Shown here piece after piece: positions 3,938-5,070 of a DNA stretch of 5,070 bases. This DNA comes from Archaeoglobaceae archaeon (lineage in GTDB: Archaea; Halobacteriota; Archaeoglobi; Archaeoglobales; Archaeoglobaceae), in contig JAMOMT010000151.1 of assembly GCA_027066965.1 (NCBI GenBank), forward strand, positions 1-5,070, given 5' to 3'. Made by a program: the position numbers and the translations under genes. The notes under the pieces are model-generated. The model had not been told where the DNA came from. It saw only the letters and a list, made by a program, of their open reading frames with translations, and did not search any database. How positions within the stretch are numbered: position 1 is the stretch's first letter; the number at the start of each line of letters is the position of its first letter.

Positions 3938-5070
3938 ATGAATTCGAGAAAAGTTGAAGAAGGTGAGGTAGAGGTTTCAGTTATAATTCCTGCAATGAAT
4001 GAGGAAGAAACTATAGGTGTATGCATCAAAAAAGTAAAAGAAACTTTTGAGAAATACGGTATTAACGGTGAAATTATAGTTTCTGATAGCTCTACTGACA
4101 GAACTCCGGAGATAGCCAGAAGTTTTGGAGCTAAGGTCGTAACTCCTGACAAGAAGGGTTACGGTTACGCTTACCTGTACGCTTTTAGGTTTGCGAGGGG
4201 GAAGTACATAGTGATTGGAGATGCTGACGACACTTACGACTTCAGGGAAATTCCGAAACTGCTCGAGCCACTCAGGAGAGGAGAAGCTGACATGGTTATG
4301 GGAAGCAGGTTTAAAGGAGAAATTCTCCCCGGGGCCATGCCGTGGCTCCACAAGTATGTGGGAAATCCACTGCTCACGTTCATTCTCAACCTGTTTTTCA
4401 AGGCTGGAGTTAGCGATTCTCACTCTGGATTCAGAGCTTTTACGAGAGAAGCTTTGGAGAAGATGGATCTTAGGTGCCACGGCATGGAGTTCGCGTCTGA
4501 GATGGTTATAGAGGCTGCGAGAAAGGGCCTGAGAATAGTGGAGGTTCCGATTACTTACTATCCGAGGAAGGGTGATTCGAAGCTGAGATCGTTTAGCGAC
4601 GGGTGGAGACACCTGAAGTTCATGCTGATGCAGACTCCGAAGTGGCTCTACTACATTCCTGGTGGAGTGATGCTCACACTCGGTCTGGTACTCGTCGTTG
4701 CTATGGGTTTCACTCACATCAAGTTTGGCGAAATCAGCTTAGGTATACACTCGATGATAGCTGCCTCCTTCCTCGCGATAGCTGGGTATCAGCTCACGTT
4801 TCTCGGCCTGTTCTCTTCAGCTTACGCAAAAAAGCTCGGCATAGCTTGCGATAGGCTGAGTGAGAAAATACTGAAAGCTCTGACTCTGGAGAGAGGAATA
4901 CTGGCTGGAGTCTTTGTTTTCACACTCGGCTTCTTCTACACGCTCATGCTGCTTTACAGGTGGTGGACGAGTGGTTACAGTGATCTGCCTCTCGTGTTTC
5001 AGGACATCCTAGCTTTCACGCTGATGATCGTGGGCTTGCAGACGATATTCTACTCGTTTTACCTTGGAAT
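3938..5070 (+). CDS. GT2 glycosyltransferase, dolichyl-phosphate sugar synthase-like with membrane tail, partial
   Basis: The reading frame runs 377 codons to the right edge with no stop, so the C-terminus is missing. The N-terminal GT-A domain (about 11-230) shows VSVIIPAMNEEETI at 13-26, SDSSTDRTPEIA at 49-60 (nucleotide binding) and the metal-binding DAD at 95-97 in GDADDTYDF. MVMGSRFKGEILPGAMPW (119-136), SDSHSGFRAF (159-168), GMEFASEM (182-189) and RKGDSKLRSFSDGWRHLKFM (210-229) are conserved in archaeal and bacterial members of this GT2 branch. Hydrophobic segments follow at about 237-258, 268-295, 319-340 and 355-375. Such enzymes usually move a sugar from a nucleotide donor to a polyprenyl or dolichyl phosphate on the cytoplasmic face, for use in surface glycans. 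The exact sugar cannot be read from sequence. A Shine-Dalgarno supports the ATG. Divergent from the DUF1616-type gene. Confidence 0.92.
   Translation, partial: MNSRKVEEGEVEVSVIIPAMNEEETIGVCIKKVKETFEKYGINGEIIVSDSSTDRTPEIARSFGAKVVTPDKKGYGYAYLYAFRFARGKYIVIGDADDTYDFREIPKLLEPLRRGEADMVMGSRFKGEILPGAMPWLHKYVGNPLLTFILNLFFKAGVSDSHSGFRAFTREALEKMDLRCHGMEFASEMVIEAARKGLRIVEVPITYYPRKGDSKLRSFSDGWRHLKFMLMQTPKWLYYIPGGVMLTLGLVLVVAMGFTHIKFGEISLGIHSMIAASFLAIAGYQLTFLGLFSSAYAKKLGIACDRLSEKILKALTLERGILAGVFVFTLGFFYTLMLLYRWWTSGYSDLPLVFQDILAFTLMIVGLQTIFYSFYLG

Noticed and set aside
3977..4717. A 246-residue minus-strand frame opposite the glycosyltransferase
   Set aside because: The product has the Ser/Arg/His-rich composition typical of an antisense shadow, while the plus strand encodes a well conserved GT2 enzyme over the same bases.

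Overview
The window looks like an accessory, cell-surface region of a euryarchaeal chromosome. The evidence is archaeal promoter architecture (BRE/TATA boxes about 25 bases before several start codons, giving leaderless mRNAs), heavy use of AGA/AGG and ATA codons, and gene families typical of Archaea (archaeosortase, DUF1616, a dolichyl-phosphate-type GT2 glycosyltransferase with a membrane tail). The flavour resembles Archaeoglobales, but that placement is a guess. I see no rRNA, tRNA, CRISPR array or insertion sequence.

Layout. 1-527 (minus) is a partial EpsI-like protein (DUF3485 type). It starts on a TTG that overlaps the stop of the archaeosortase gene at 524-1336 (minus), so the two form an operon read from a TATA box near 1359-1380. 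1455-1694 (plus) is a small unrecognised two-helix membrane protein. It converges on 1754-2446 (minus), a CPBP/CAAX-type intramembrane protease homologue that lacks one expected histidine. A divergent neighbour, 2519-2989 (plus), is a DUF457/YdjM-like membrane protein. At 3051-3272 (plus) lies a 73-residue mini-protein: signal peptide, a patch with 6 Cys and 5 His in 16 residues, then a PELPT motif and a hydrophobic tail like an archaeosortase/exosortase sorting signal. It has its own strong leaderless promoter, with a perfect 15-base palindrome upstream. Its 3' end overlaps by 32 bases the convergent DUF1616-type gene 3241-3798 (minus), whose product carries ten N-glycosylation sequons. Divergent from that, 3938 to the window end (plus, partial) is a GT2 glycosyltransferase with a C-terminal membrane domain.

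How they may work together (inference). The archaeosortase and EpsI partner form a protein-sorting or surface-polymer module. The tiny Cys/His-rich protein is the best local candidate substrate. The glycosyltransferase and the sequon-rich exported DUF1616 protein suggest surface glycosylation in the same neighbourhood. The CPBP protein recalls bacterial exosortase E, in which an exosortase is fused to a CPBP protease domain. The most notable item is the mini-protein: once both ends are removed, only about 20 residues, almost all Cys, His and Pro, would stay at the surface.
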